64,000 nt of DNA, from assembly GCA_963732365.1 (NCBI GenBank), contig CAVSZC010000007.1:248001-312000 (forward strand). Direction: 5' to 3'. The translations under genes and the position numbers were made by a program. This DNA comes from SR-FBR-E99 sp963732365. Its GTDB lineage: Bacteria; Bacteroidota; Bacteroidia; Bacteroidales; VadinHA17. The notes below the pieces were generated by a model. That model saw only the letters and a list, made by a program, of their open reading frames with translations. It had not been told where the DNA came from and searched no databases. Numbering within the stretch: position 1 is the first letter of the stretch; every line of letters begins with the position of its first letter. This document shows positions 49,852 to 57,486 of the stretch, in pieces.

Positions 49852-50879
49852 CGTGTGGTCAGATACCTTACCGTTTCAGTAACGGCAGCCCGTGCATGTG
49901 AAATTGTGTCGGTTATGTTCATCGGGGCAGTGCATGTCCCTGCATAGAAGAGACCTTTGACATGTCCCAGGTTGTTACCGTAATGGTGGTCACCCGTTTC
50001 CAGGAACCTGTTGATGCCCCTGCCCAGTGCTGACGCCTCAGCAAGGCGGGTACCGGCTTGTGACATCTCCATCCCGACCATCAGCACCAGCATGTCAAGC
50101 TCCATCCTGAGCGGCCGCCCGGCCAGGGTATCCTCTACCTTGATAACCAGCCTGTTATTAATGTTTACCGATGCTTCCGATACCTTTCCCCTGATATAGT
50201 TTACATTATGCACCTCCTGTGACTCGCGGTACAGCTCCTCGTAATACGGACCATACATCCTCATATCCATGTAAAAGCAGAATACCTCGCAGGAAGGCAG
50301 TTTCTGCCTTACCTCAACGGCCTGCTTGACAGCGGTGACACAACAGACCTTTGAACAGTGGTTGTTGTTCACCTTCTCGTCGCGTGAGCCTACACAGTGG
50401 ACAAACCCTATGCGCGATGGCGTTCTTCCGTCTGCGGTTGTTATTCTGCCGGCATTGAACATATCTTCAAGTCCGGCCGAGGTAATGACATTGTCATAGA
50501 TGCCATAACCGTACTCCTCTTTCCGGCGTGCATCAAAGAGATCAAACCCCGTAGCTATAATGGCTGCATCGGCTGTCAGTGCAGATCCGTCAGAAAGTTC
50601 GATATGGAGGTCATGGCCTTGTTTTCTCACTTTCTCAACACTGATGCCTGTGAATAGCTTTATATTCCTGTTATCTATTCTGCGGCTGAGGTATTTCCTC
50701 ACCTCATCAGCCGGACGCCTGTCGGGGAAGAGGGCATGCCACTGCTTCAGGTGTCCGCCTGGCTTCTGTTCCTTCTCGATAAGAGTTACCCTGTGACCCA
50801 TCTCTGCGAGGGCACCTGCAGCTTCCATCCCCGCAACACCTCCGCCGGCTACCACTACATGTTTTGTGACGGCACTCAT
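49848..50879 (-). CDS. HdrA/QmoA-like FAD-dependent oxidoreductase
   Basis: Flavoprotein of 343 aa similar to the FAD core of heterodisulfide reductase subunit A and of QmoA. N-terminal dinucleotide site VVVAGGGVAGMEAAGALAEM, then the HdrA hallmark FVHCVGSRDEKVNNNHCSKV with CCVTAVKQA (cysteines near residue 165-185), and the C-terminal FAD-contact FYAGTCTAPMNITDTISHA. It lacks the ferredoxin domains of full-length HdrA (about 650 aa), so it is the short Qmo-like form. Partner iron-sulfur functions are encoded separately on each side with 4-bp overlaps. Confidence 0.87.
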   Translation of the reverse strand: MSAVTKHVVVAGGGVAGMEAAGALAEMGHRVTLIEKEQKPGGHLKQWHALFPDRRPADEVRKYLSRRIDNRNIKLFTGISVEKVRKQGHDLHIELSDGSALTADAAIIATGFDLFDARRKEEYGYGIYDNVITSAGLEDMFNAGRITTADGRTPSRIGFVHCVGSRDEKVNNNHCSKVCCVTAVKQAVEVRQKLPSCEVFCFYMDMRMYGPYYEELYRESQEVHNVNYIRGKVSEASVNINNRLVIKVEDTLAGRPLRMELDMLVLMVGMEMSQAGTRLAEASALGRGINRFLETGDHHYGNNLGHVKGLFYAGTCTAPMNITDTISHARAAVTETVRYLTTR

Positions 50880-51937
50880 GAATTCAGCAGGTTTGCCGGC
50901 TCAGGCAGCCTCGAGCCGTCCTTTGCAAGAAATCTATTTGCCGTGTCTGCCTTTATGCCCATCTTTTTCAAAAGGCCAAGCGACTGTACATTATGATACT
51001 GCATCCCCATCTCCCACGGATCATACCCCAGAATGAGGCCGGCCATCTCCTCGTATGTCAGGGCTGGGATTCCGGTTTCGTTGCTGCCGTATGTTATTCC
51101 GTCGAGCTCTCTCAGCGTATACTGCCAGCGATCCATGAACATGGCGCATCCCGGACAGTTCGCGACAATAAAGTCAGGCCTGTAGGGCTCCATTGATTCA
51201 AATTTCTTCCGGGAGGCAGATAACGAATAACCCCTGTTCGCCTGTACAAGATATTGCCTGAAGCCAAAGCCGCAGCAATGACGCCTTTCCGGGTAATCAA
51301 TAACGTCGCCGCCCCATGACTCTATCATTCCGACAAGCACGTGAGGGAATTCTGCCCCTCCGATACCATGCTTCGGGAACATTTTCGCATAATGGCAACC
51401 AATGTGCTCAACAACTTTAAGAGGCTTGCCGGAGCTCACATCTACAAGGTTATACTTCGCCTTGCGGGCTATCTCATCCCTGAATTTGTATATTATATCA
51501 CTGGCATGTGAAATTGACACCGGAAGGTCAAATACTCTGCCCGTTGCCCTGAATAGGTTCTCGCGGGTTTTCTCAAGTGTTTCCGGGAAATGTTTCCATG
51601 TCTCCAGAATCTCTGTATAAATGCCAAAAGATGTTACGCAGGATATGGCAATGTTCTTATATCCCGCCTCGGTGGCCAGTGCAAAATGACGTGCAACAAC
51701 GGTCTGAATTGTTTCAAACGGAACGACATCACCGTGATAGCCTATGCCGGTACATGTTGTATGCCTCGGGTCCTCGTAAATATCCTTCCCCAGATCGTCA
51801 CGCATAATCTTCAGGAAAGTCTGCTCAGAGCCGGCAAAGAATGTCTGCCTGATGCAAGATCTGACATAAAAGAAATGATCGTCCGGTATCTCCTTCTGGT
51901 ATTCAGCCCAGACCCGTTTCTTACCTTCGAGCTTCAT
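50876..51937 (-). CDS. HdrB-like CCG-domain subunit
   Basis: A 353-aa protein with the cysteine pattern of heterodisulfide reductase subunit B, which binds non-cubane 4Fe-4S clusters in methanogens. Visible are SCIRQTFFAGSEQTF near residue 27, TTCTGIGYHGD near 60, HIGCHYAKMFPKHG near 180, HCCGFGFRQYL near 220 and NCPGCAMFMDRW near 260. It starts by overlapping the HdrC-like gene and ends 4 bp into the HdrA-like gene. The natural disulfide or thiol substrate in a bacterium without coenzyme M is unknown; a thiol/disulfide or an iron-sulfur relay role is possible. Confidence 0.85.
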   Translation of the reverse strand: MKLEGKKRVWAEYQKEIPDDHFFYVRSCIRQTFFAGSEQTFLKIMRDDLGKDIYEDPRHTTCTGIGYHGDVVPFETIQTVVARHFALATEAGYKNIAISCVTSFGIYTEILETWKHFPETLEKTRENLFRATGRVFDLPVSISHASDIIYKFRDEIARKAKYNLVDVSSGKPLKVVEHIGCHYAKMFPKHGIGGAEFPHVLVGMIESWGGDVIDYPERRHCCGFGFRQYLVQANRGYSLSASRKKFESMEPYRPDFIVANCPGCAMFMDRWQYTLRELDGITYGSNETGIPALTYEEMAGLILGYDPWEMGMQYHNVQSLGLLKKMGIKADTANRFLAKDGSRLPEPANLLNS

Positions 51938-52670
51938 AGACCTCCCTCCTTACATCTTCCTCTTCCGTCTGGTGATTGCCATTGTCAGCTGTGACCACAT
52001 GTCGGAAATATTCAAAGTCAGTTCCTTCTCTCCTGAATTCCAACCCCATCTCCTCAGCTTTCTTTTCTGAGGCCACCTCTATCGCTTCATACAGGTCCTG
52101 TCCTCCGGTGACTTTGAAAATGCTTTTCAGTTCTTCAAGAACATCACTGCTTATTCTGCGTGTAGGGCCTTCCGTGCCGTTCAGTTCTCCACCGAGACGG
52201 GCCAGTGAGTCCTCCATATAGGTATAATAGTGCTCCCATGCCGGGCCTTGTTCAGGATGTGCCTTTGGATCAACATGATATGAGGCTATGCAATATCCGT
52301 CGCGGAGTATATTCTCTCCGATAACGCGTTTGATGGCAAACTGCTGTCGTCCTTTTTCCGATTCTGTAAAATAGCCCAGCTCCTGTGAAAGTTTTCTGAG
52401 TGCCATGATGACCAGGCCCGGTGTATTGCCGCGCGGGCAGCGTGTCTTACAGCTCATGCACTGTCCGCAATACCAGATGGTTTCACCGCGAAGGAGTTCC
52501 TTTATGATATCATTATTACGGGTCTGGACAAGGTCTACCACGTTCCTCGGATCATAATGGTAATACTCTGCTGCAGGGCATATGCCGGTGCATATCCCGC
52601 AGTTCATGCAGGCGTTGAGTCCTTCCTCGAAACGGACATCCTGCATCAGCCTGGCATAAAGGTCTTCCAT
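51921..52670 (-). CDS. HdrC-like 4Fe-4S dicluster subunit
   Basis: First gene of the Hdr-like operon, 249 aa. Two 4Fe-4S motifs, CMNCGICTGICPAAEYYHYDP near residue 20 and WYCGQCMSCKTRCPRGN near 68, are followed by a helical C-terminal part with FEYFRHVVTADN near the end. It pairs with the HdrB-like protein, whose gene overlaps its 3' end by 17 bp, as HdrC pairs with HdrB. The frame extends to a GTG at 52685; the ATG at 52670 (MEDLYARLMQD) fits better. The 163-bp spacer upstream carries 7-bp repeats and the promoter, which I cannot locate. Confidence 0.85.
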   Translation of the reverse strand: MEDLYARLMQDVRFEEGLNACMNCGICTGICPAAEYYHYDPRNVVDLVQTRNNDIIKELLRGETIWYCGQCMSCKTRCPRGNTPGLVIMALRKLSQELGYFTESEKGRQQFAIKRVIGENILRDGYCIASYHVDPKAHPEQGPAWEHYYTYMEDSLARLGGELNGTEGPTRRISSDVLEELKSIFKVTGGQDLYEAIEVASEKKAEEMGLEFRREGTDFEYFRHVVTADNGNHQTEEEDVRREVYEARR

Positions 52671-52784
52671 TGTTAAAGTTTTCACATTTAAAGGAAGCTC
52701 AAAAGTAGTCAGGAAAGGGGTGACGGGGAACGGGATTAAAGCCTATTTTGGGAGGGGTATTTATACTTAGCAAAGGGAAGGCAA

Positions 52785-52850
52785 ATTTGCGATTTGCGAT
52801 TTGCGATTTGCGAATTGGGAAGATATTCGGTCTTCCGTCTTCCGTCTTCC
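52785..52850. repeat. two arrays of 7-bp tandem repeats
   Basis: About five copies of TTTGCGA (52785-52815) and three copies of GTCTTCC (52829-52850), in the gap between the Hdr-like operon and the MerR-type regulator gene. The second array ends directly at the regulator's stop codon. Unit lengths match those at 46777 and in the coding repeat at 20968, which suggests a common slippage-prone class. Confidence 0.85.
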
Positions 52851-53722
52851 TACAGGTACTTGCTCAGTTCCAGCTCGCTCCTGACAGCAATAACATTCGG
52901 GAGGCTCAGTTTTGTTGCCGGTGCAGCCAGCGCCCCGGATACAAGTATCTTAACATCGTGCAACCTGACGCTGATCCTTTTAAGATACTCATCAGGCTTG
53001 GTATAGGGTAACCCTGTCATTCCTCCGGTTATGACTACCTGCGGATGCCACCTGTCATAAATATCTGCCACCGCATCGAAGGGGGTCAATTGCCCCAGGT
53101 AGAGTACCTCATGCCCCATCTTGCGAATCACGAAATAATAAAAGAGAAGTCCCATCTCGTGAAGCTCTCCTTCAGGCAGGTACATGAGGACTCTCTTTTT
53201 ATCAGGATTGGCCGGAGGGGGAAGGGAATCGATAGCACATATCAGCCTGCGGCGGAAGAGGCTGGTTACAAAATGTTCCGCCCCGATATCTATTGACCCT
53301 GTCATCCACATCTCGCCTACGCGCCTGAGGAAAGGAAAAACCAACCCTGAAAAGGTTTCAGCGAATCCCTTGTTGATGATCGACCTCATGAGTGTGTCAT
53401 TAATCGCAGCCTCATCAAGGTTAACCATTCCCAGTATAAGTGAATCGATCTGAATATCAGGTGAGGTGTTGCCTCTCAGTAACATCGAAACCTTCTCTTC
53501 GATCTCAGCCCCCGACATCGCGGCTATTACCGATATTTTGACATCATGCCTGTAGAGAATGGTGATGTTGAGTATCCGTCTCAGGTCCTCATCATCATAC
53601 CATCTGCGGTTTGTCTCAGTGCGGTGCGGTTTTATGAGACGGTAGCGCCGCTCCCATATTCTTATGGTTGCAGTCTTGATGCCAGTCAGCTTTTCAAGGT
53701 CATTGAGAGTATAGCGTTCCAT
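52850..53722 (-). CDS. MerR-type regulator with B12-binding domain, CarH/LitR-like
   Basis: Transcription factor of 290 aa: MerR winged helix (1-70, YTLNDLEKLTGIKTATIRIW), a helical B12-cap domain (about 85-165) with the conserved W-x9-EH motif (Trp139, Glu149-His150), and a Rossmann B12-binding domain (about 170-290). In CarH the B12 motif is DxHxxG. Here it is ELHEMG (Glu186, His188, Gly191), so the cobalt-ligating His is kept but Asp is replaced by Glu. CarH proteins repress genes in the dark and release DNA when light breaks adenosylcobalamin. It follows the fasciclin gene but a terminator separates them. Likely targets are light-protection genes; TTTGTTCAT repeats upstream of fasciclin are candidate sites. 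Confidence 0.87.
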   Translation of the reverse strand: MERYTLNDLEKLTGIKTATIRIWERRYRLIKPHRTETNRRWYDDEDLRRILNITILYRHDVKISVIAAMSGAEIEEKVSMLLRGNTSPDIQIDSLILGMVNLDEAAINDTLMRSIINKGFAETFSGLVFPFLRRVGEMWMTGSIDIGAEHFVTSLFRRRLICAIDSLPPPANPDKKRVLMYLPEGELHEMGLLFYYFVIRKMGHEVLYLGQLTPFDAVADIYDRWHPQVVITGGMTGLPYTKPDEYLKRISVRLHDVKILVSGALAAPATKLSLPNVIAVRSELELSKYL

Positions 53723-53774
53723 CCATTTGTAGAGTATTCAAATATAATCTATTATTCTTTCCGGGAATAATGGT

Positions 53775-53813
53775 GAAAAAAAACAAAAAAGAGACGCAGA
53801 TTTACCGCGTCTC
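53775..53813 (-). terminator. rho-independent terminator after the fasciclin gene
   Basis: Read on the minus strand, a hairpin with 7-bp arms GAGACGC / GCGTCTC (53813-53807 and 53797-53791) is followed by a U-rich run (CTTTTTTGTTTTTTTT, 53791-53776). It starts 22 bp after the fasciclin stop codon. Confidence 0.8.
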
Positions 53814-53834
53814 CTGGATTGCAATTGACCAGGC

Positions 53835-54749
53835 TCAGGGAACCAGAACCTTATCTATCACGTGCACTACACCATTTGTTCCCTGAACATCAGTTGCAAT
53901 GATTGATGCAGTACTGTTGATCTTTGGCGAGGGAGAGAGTGACACTGAAATGTTTCCGTTCAATGTCTCGACTGTACCGTTTGACAGCTGTGTTGATCTT
54001 ACATTACCGCTTACAACATGGTAAAGAAGTATCGGGGTAAGCTGCTCAGCTGTGAGCTGGCTGATGCCTGTCACACCAAGCTGGGCAAACAGTGCCTCGA
54101 ACGCTGCATTTGTCGGGGCAAATATGGTGAAGGGACCTGCTCCGCTGAGCGTCTCGGCCAAACCGGCCTTCAGAACTGCCTGTACAAGGATGCTGAATGA
54201 TTCATTTGCCAGGGCGATATCGACGACCGTAGGAGGAAGGAGAACCTTGTCAATAGCATGTATGACTCCATTCTTCACATCCACGTCAGCAATGGTCACA
54301 TTTACTTCACCGTTGATCTTAACACCCATCTCTGCTTTGACTCTTAAGTTGAGTGAACTGCCCTGAGAAGAGCTGAGGGTGCTGTAGTAACCTGATGCAA
54401 GCATCGAAGCTTTTTTCTCCTCACCCAACACATGATAGAGAAGAATAGGTGTAAGCGCTTCTGCCGAGAGGTTAGCAATACCGGTTATACCGAGCTCTGC
54501 AAAGAGTGAGTTAAAGGCTGCATTTGTAGGTGCAAAGACAGTGAAGTTACCTTCGCCGTTGAGTGCCTCAACAAGTCCGGCTTTCGAGAGAGCTTCAACA
54601 AGAATTGAAAAATTCTTGTCTGATACTGCATATTCTGCAATTGTCATGTCAGAGACCATTTTTGTCTCCTCATTTTCCTTTTCACAACCTGTCATTGTGA
54701 AGATGCCCATGATGGCAACGAGTCCGAATACAAGTGTCTGCTTTTTCAT
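53835..54749 (-). CDS. lipoprotein with two fasciclin (FAS1) domains
   Basis: A 304-aa lipoprotein: lipobox TMTGC with Cys near residue 21. Two FAS1 domains follow (about 35-165 and 170-300), each with the H1 and H2 motifs: GNFTVFAPTNAAFNSLF / LLYHVLGEE and GPFTIFAPTNAAFEALF / LLYHVVSG, each ending in a VIHAIDKVLLPP or VVHVIDKVLVP strand. FAS1 domains mediate adhesion or bind ligands at the cell surface. The two copies are close in sequence, a recent internal duplication. The frame reaches a TTG at 54770; the ATG at 54749 is the start. In several bacteria FAS1 genes belong to light-stress regulons, which fits the CarH-like gene downstream (inference). Confidence 0.9.
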   Translation of the reverse strand: MKKQTLVFGLVAIMGIFTMTGCEKENEETKMVSDMTIAEYAVSDKNFSILVEALSKAGLVEALNGEGNFTVFAPTNAAFNSLFAELGITGIANLSAEALTPILLYHVLGEEKKASMLASGYYSTLSSSQGSSLNLRVKAEMGVKINGEVNVTIADVDVKNGVIHAIDKVLLPPTVVDIALANESFSILVQAVLKAGLAETLSGAGPFTIFAPTNAAFEALFAQLGVTGISQLTAEQLTPILLYHVVSGNVRSTQLSNGTVETLNGNISVSLSPSPKINSTASIIATDVQGTNGVVHVIDKVLVP

Positions 54750-54811
54750 GATATTTAATTTTTGGTTCAATGGTTTACTGTTTTCTGAATATAGAACATC
54801 AGGATTATATT

Positions 54812-54939
54812 TTTGTTCATATTTTTTGTCTTTTATTTGTTCATTATTTGACTTTCTTATCAGGAGTATTATTCATATAAATATCTATATATCTGTTTAT
54901 CATTTCTTTATAATATTTATAAATTAATTATTTGTTCAT
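54812..54939. promoter_or_regulatory. three direct TTTGTTCAT repeats in an AT-rich divergent region
   Basis: Exact copies of TTTGTTCAT at 54812-54820, 54836-54844 and 54931-54939 in the 280-bp AT-rich spacer between the fasciclin gene and the DUF2961 gene. The first two are 24 bp apart. They could be operator half-sites for the CarH-like regulator or another factor. The AT bias of the region raises the chance of coincidence. Confidence 0.35.
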
Positions 54940-55029
54940 ATTTATTTCCTTTTTATTAGTCATAATTTAAAATAAGATGAATTCTGTTTTTTTGTATATT
55001 GGGGTTGATATTCATTCAAGCCAGGTCAG

Positions 55030-56622
55030 ATGAAAGCTCTCCGTCTCATTCAGAGTATAATCCTTCTCATGTTGATAACAGCAACAATATCGTCATGCCG
55101 TGACATGAAGGTCATCACATTCAGGTCGCTCCTTTCAGAAATGAGTGACCCTGAATCCATAACAAGATTCCCCGATCCTCGCTACAGGCTGGTACAGCAG
55201 AGCTCGTACGACAGGAGGAGCATACATCGCGACAGCGCCGGGTGGTTTGCCAACAATGACTACACCCATTTCATCAGGGAGGAATTGAACTCAGGGAGGC
55301 GCGAATTTGTGATGTTCGATTCAGAGGGTCCCGGCGCAATAGTGCGGTGGTGGATGACGTTCGGGAACACCGAGGCACTCAATTCATACATAAGGGTATA
55401 TATTGACGGTACGGATGTGCCTGTTCTGGAAGGTAATGCTCCGTCACTTGTCGGAGGAGGGATTCTGGCTCCGGCTCCGCTGAGCTCGGCTGTATCACCC
55501 CTGACTGAACCGCAACGGCAGGGATACAATCTTTATCTCCCTGTCCCTTATTCCGGAAGATGCAAAATAACACTCGAGAACAGCGATGTTGTAATAACAC
55601 CTGAAAGGCGGTCACCATCCATCTACTTCAGCGTCAGTGCCCGGTCTTACGAAAAAGGGACAAGGGTGGTCTCACTCCGGAAAGAGATGCTGAAGGCTGA
55701 CAGCCTCGCCATCGCTGAATGCATCTCCTCTCTTACAGCTAAAGAGGAAGTCAGCAGCAACAAGGTAACCATGAAGTCATCGTCTGGAAGCTATCCGCCG
55801 GGATCAGCCAGCATTATTTCCTTCCATGAAAAGAACCGGGCTATTACTTCGCTCTCACTGCTTCTCACGTCAGCCGGTGACACAGCCCTTCTTCGTGACA
55901 CATGGATAAATCTGTCATTCGACGGTGAGGAGGCGGTCAACATGCCTGCCGGTATTTTTTTCGGCACAGGCTATGCAGTTCACCCCTACAAGACACGTTT
56001 CAGCAGTGCCGATTCATCAGGAGTGATGACATGCAACCTTATCATGCCATTCAGATCGGGCTGTGAGGTGGCATTGCTGAATAAGGGGAATGATACTGCG
56101 ACCTTCGGATTACAGGTGGCTATTGCTCCGTACAACTGGGATTTCTCCTCGATGTATTTCAGGGCATCGTGGGTTGAACATAAGGGGATAGAGACGGCAG
56201 GATCCGAACATACGGGGGGCACAGGCAGGCACACTGATCTTACATACCTTGATATAAATGGCAGAGGTGTCTATGCCGGTGATGCCGTGACAGTATTCAA
56301 TACTGTCGATGCATGGTGGGGTGAGGGAGACGAAAAGATATATGTTGACGGTGAGGCCTTTCCTTCCTCATTCGGAACGGGTACGGAGGATTATTACGGT
56401 TATGCCTGGTGCAGGCCGGAGCCCTTCTCCCACCCCTTTATAGCTCAGCCGGCGGGGTCTGGAAATTTCCATCCGGGGATGAGCGTCAACATGCGGTACA
56501 GGGGACTTGATGCCATACCGTTCAGTGAATCGATCAGAAGTGATATTGAACTATGGCACTGGCTGCGAACCAAAATCGACTACATTCTTACATCCTATTA
56601 TTACATAGCCCCGGGTGATTAA
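55030..56622 (+). CDS. DUF2961 (GH172-type) lipoprotein
   Basis: A 530-aa exported lipoprotein (lipobox ISSC, Cys near residue 23) of the DUF2961 family, now grouped as GH172. Characterised members act on difructose anhydride or D-arabinofuranosides. Conserved parts: GPGAIVRWWMTFGN near residue 105, PYSGRCKITLENS near 180, and the most typical block DGEAFPSSFGTGTEDYYGYAWC near 440, followed by GNFHPGMSVNMRYRGLDAIPF. The substrate here is unknown. Its TAA shares bases with the stop codon of the convergent membrane protein gene (TTAA at 56619-56622). No SusCD pair is adjacent. Confidence 0.85.
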   Translation: MKALRLIQSIILLMLITATISSCRDMKVITFRSLLSEMSDPESITRFPDPRYRLVQQSSYDRRSIHRDSAGWFANNDYTHFIREELNSGRREFVMFDSEGPGAIVRWWMTFGNTEALNSYIRVYIDGTDVPVLEGNAPSLVGGGILAPAPLSSAVSPLTEPQRQGYNLYLPVPYSGRCKITLENSDVVITPERRSPSIYFSVSARSYEKGTRVVSLRKEMLKADSLAIAECISSLTAKEEVSSNKVTMKSSSGSYPPGSASIISFHEKNRAITSLSLLLTSAGDTALLRDTWINLSFDGEEAVNMPAGIFFGTGYAVHPYKTRFSSADSSGVMTCNLIMPFRSGCEVALLNKGNDTATFGLQVAIAPYNWDFSSMYFRASWVEHKGIETAGSEHTGGTGRHTDLTYLDINGRGVYAGDAVTVFNTVDAWWGEGDEKIYVDGEAFPSSFGTGTEDYYGYAWCRPEPFSHPFIAQPAGSGNFHPGMSVNMRYRGLDAIPFSESIRSDIELWHWLRTKIDYILTSYYYIAPGD

Positions 56623-57476
56623 GCCGGGAGAAGCGCAAGTTCTGAAACGACAGCATAGCGCCATGATTTCAATAACAATCTTATCAGGAACATTAACTGC
56701 GTAGCCAGGAAGAAGAGAAAGATCATCCCTCCCCTTTCAGGCACTGACCAGGCTGCAATCCATAATGCAGCGCCGAAGAACAGTACATTGACAATCATTA
56801 CGGTCAGCATGGCGCCATATGATCTCATGAATCTCCGCTTAAGCGAGCCGAAGCCTGCCCCCATGGCCCGGAATACCCTGCCTGATCCTGTCGCAGCCAT
56901 CCAGCGTCGTGAGTGATCGGCGACCAGCAACCATACAGGCATTCCGAGTGCCCATATAAGGAAAGGTATCCTCATCAGATTCGATCCGGTCATTGCCCCG
57001 TCTGTCACCGCTGCCATTATCCCGACGGGAACACCTATGATCAGGGCGGTCCATGCAAAAATGATCAGTGTCATAAGCAGTGCCAGTATCAGGAACGGGA
57101 AGAAGTTCCTGGCAGAGGCCTTCATGAACGAAGCCACATTAAGGTCTCCGTAGGCTGCAGCAAACCTGGTGAAGAGGCCGCCGGCAAAGAAGGTAAACAG
57201 AAGAAAGCCTGTCAGCATCAGCAACAATCCTCCGATTGTTGCCGCGCCAAAAAGGTATCCGAAGCTCTGCCCCATATCTCCGGCCAGTCCGGCATCAAAT
57301 CCGTCCAGCATCCTTTCCGTGGCGAGACTCCTGTCAAATACCCCCTTGAGAATGCTCTTCAGCGGTAATGCCACCAGCAATACCATCATAAGGGCTGTCA
57401 GCCACATGATTATTATAAGCCTGTATGATGTTGCCGCAGCGGCGGCTCCTCTTTTCAATATCCTGATATAATCCAT
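56619..57476 (-). CDS. polytopic membrane protein of unknown function
   Basis: A 285-aa protein with about six hydrophobic segments (about residues 20-40, 75-105, 118-145, 150-180, 215-245 and 250-275) and no signal or enzyme motif that I recognise. Short basic loops such as SRRWMAATGSGRVFRAMG lie between helices. It ends exactly opposite the DUF2961 gene and starts 10 bp after the M1 peptidase gene end, so it is probably co-transcribed with the M1 peptidase. No function is proposed. Confidence 0.7.
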   Translation of the reverse strand: MDYIRILKRGAAAAATSYRLIIIMWLTALMMVLLVALPLKSILKGVFDRSLATERMLDGFDAGLAGDMGQSFGYLFGAATIGGLLLMLTGFLLFTFFAGGLFTRFAAAYGDLNVASFMKASARNFFPFLILALLMTLIIFAWTALIIGVPVGIMAAVTDGAMTGSNLMRIPFLIWALGMPVWLLVADHSRRWMAATGSGRVFRAMGAGFGSLKRRFMRSYGAMLTVMIVNVLFFGAALWIAAWSVPERGGMIFLFFLATQLMFLIRLLLKSWRYAVVSELALLPA

Positions 57477-57486
57477 CTCCCTCAGA

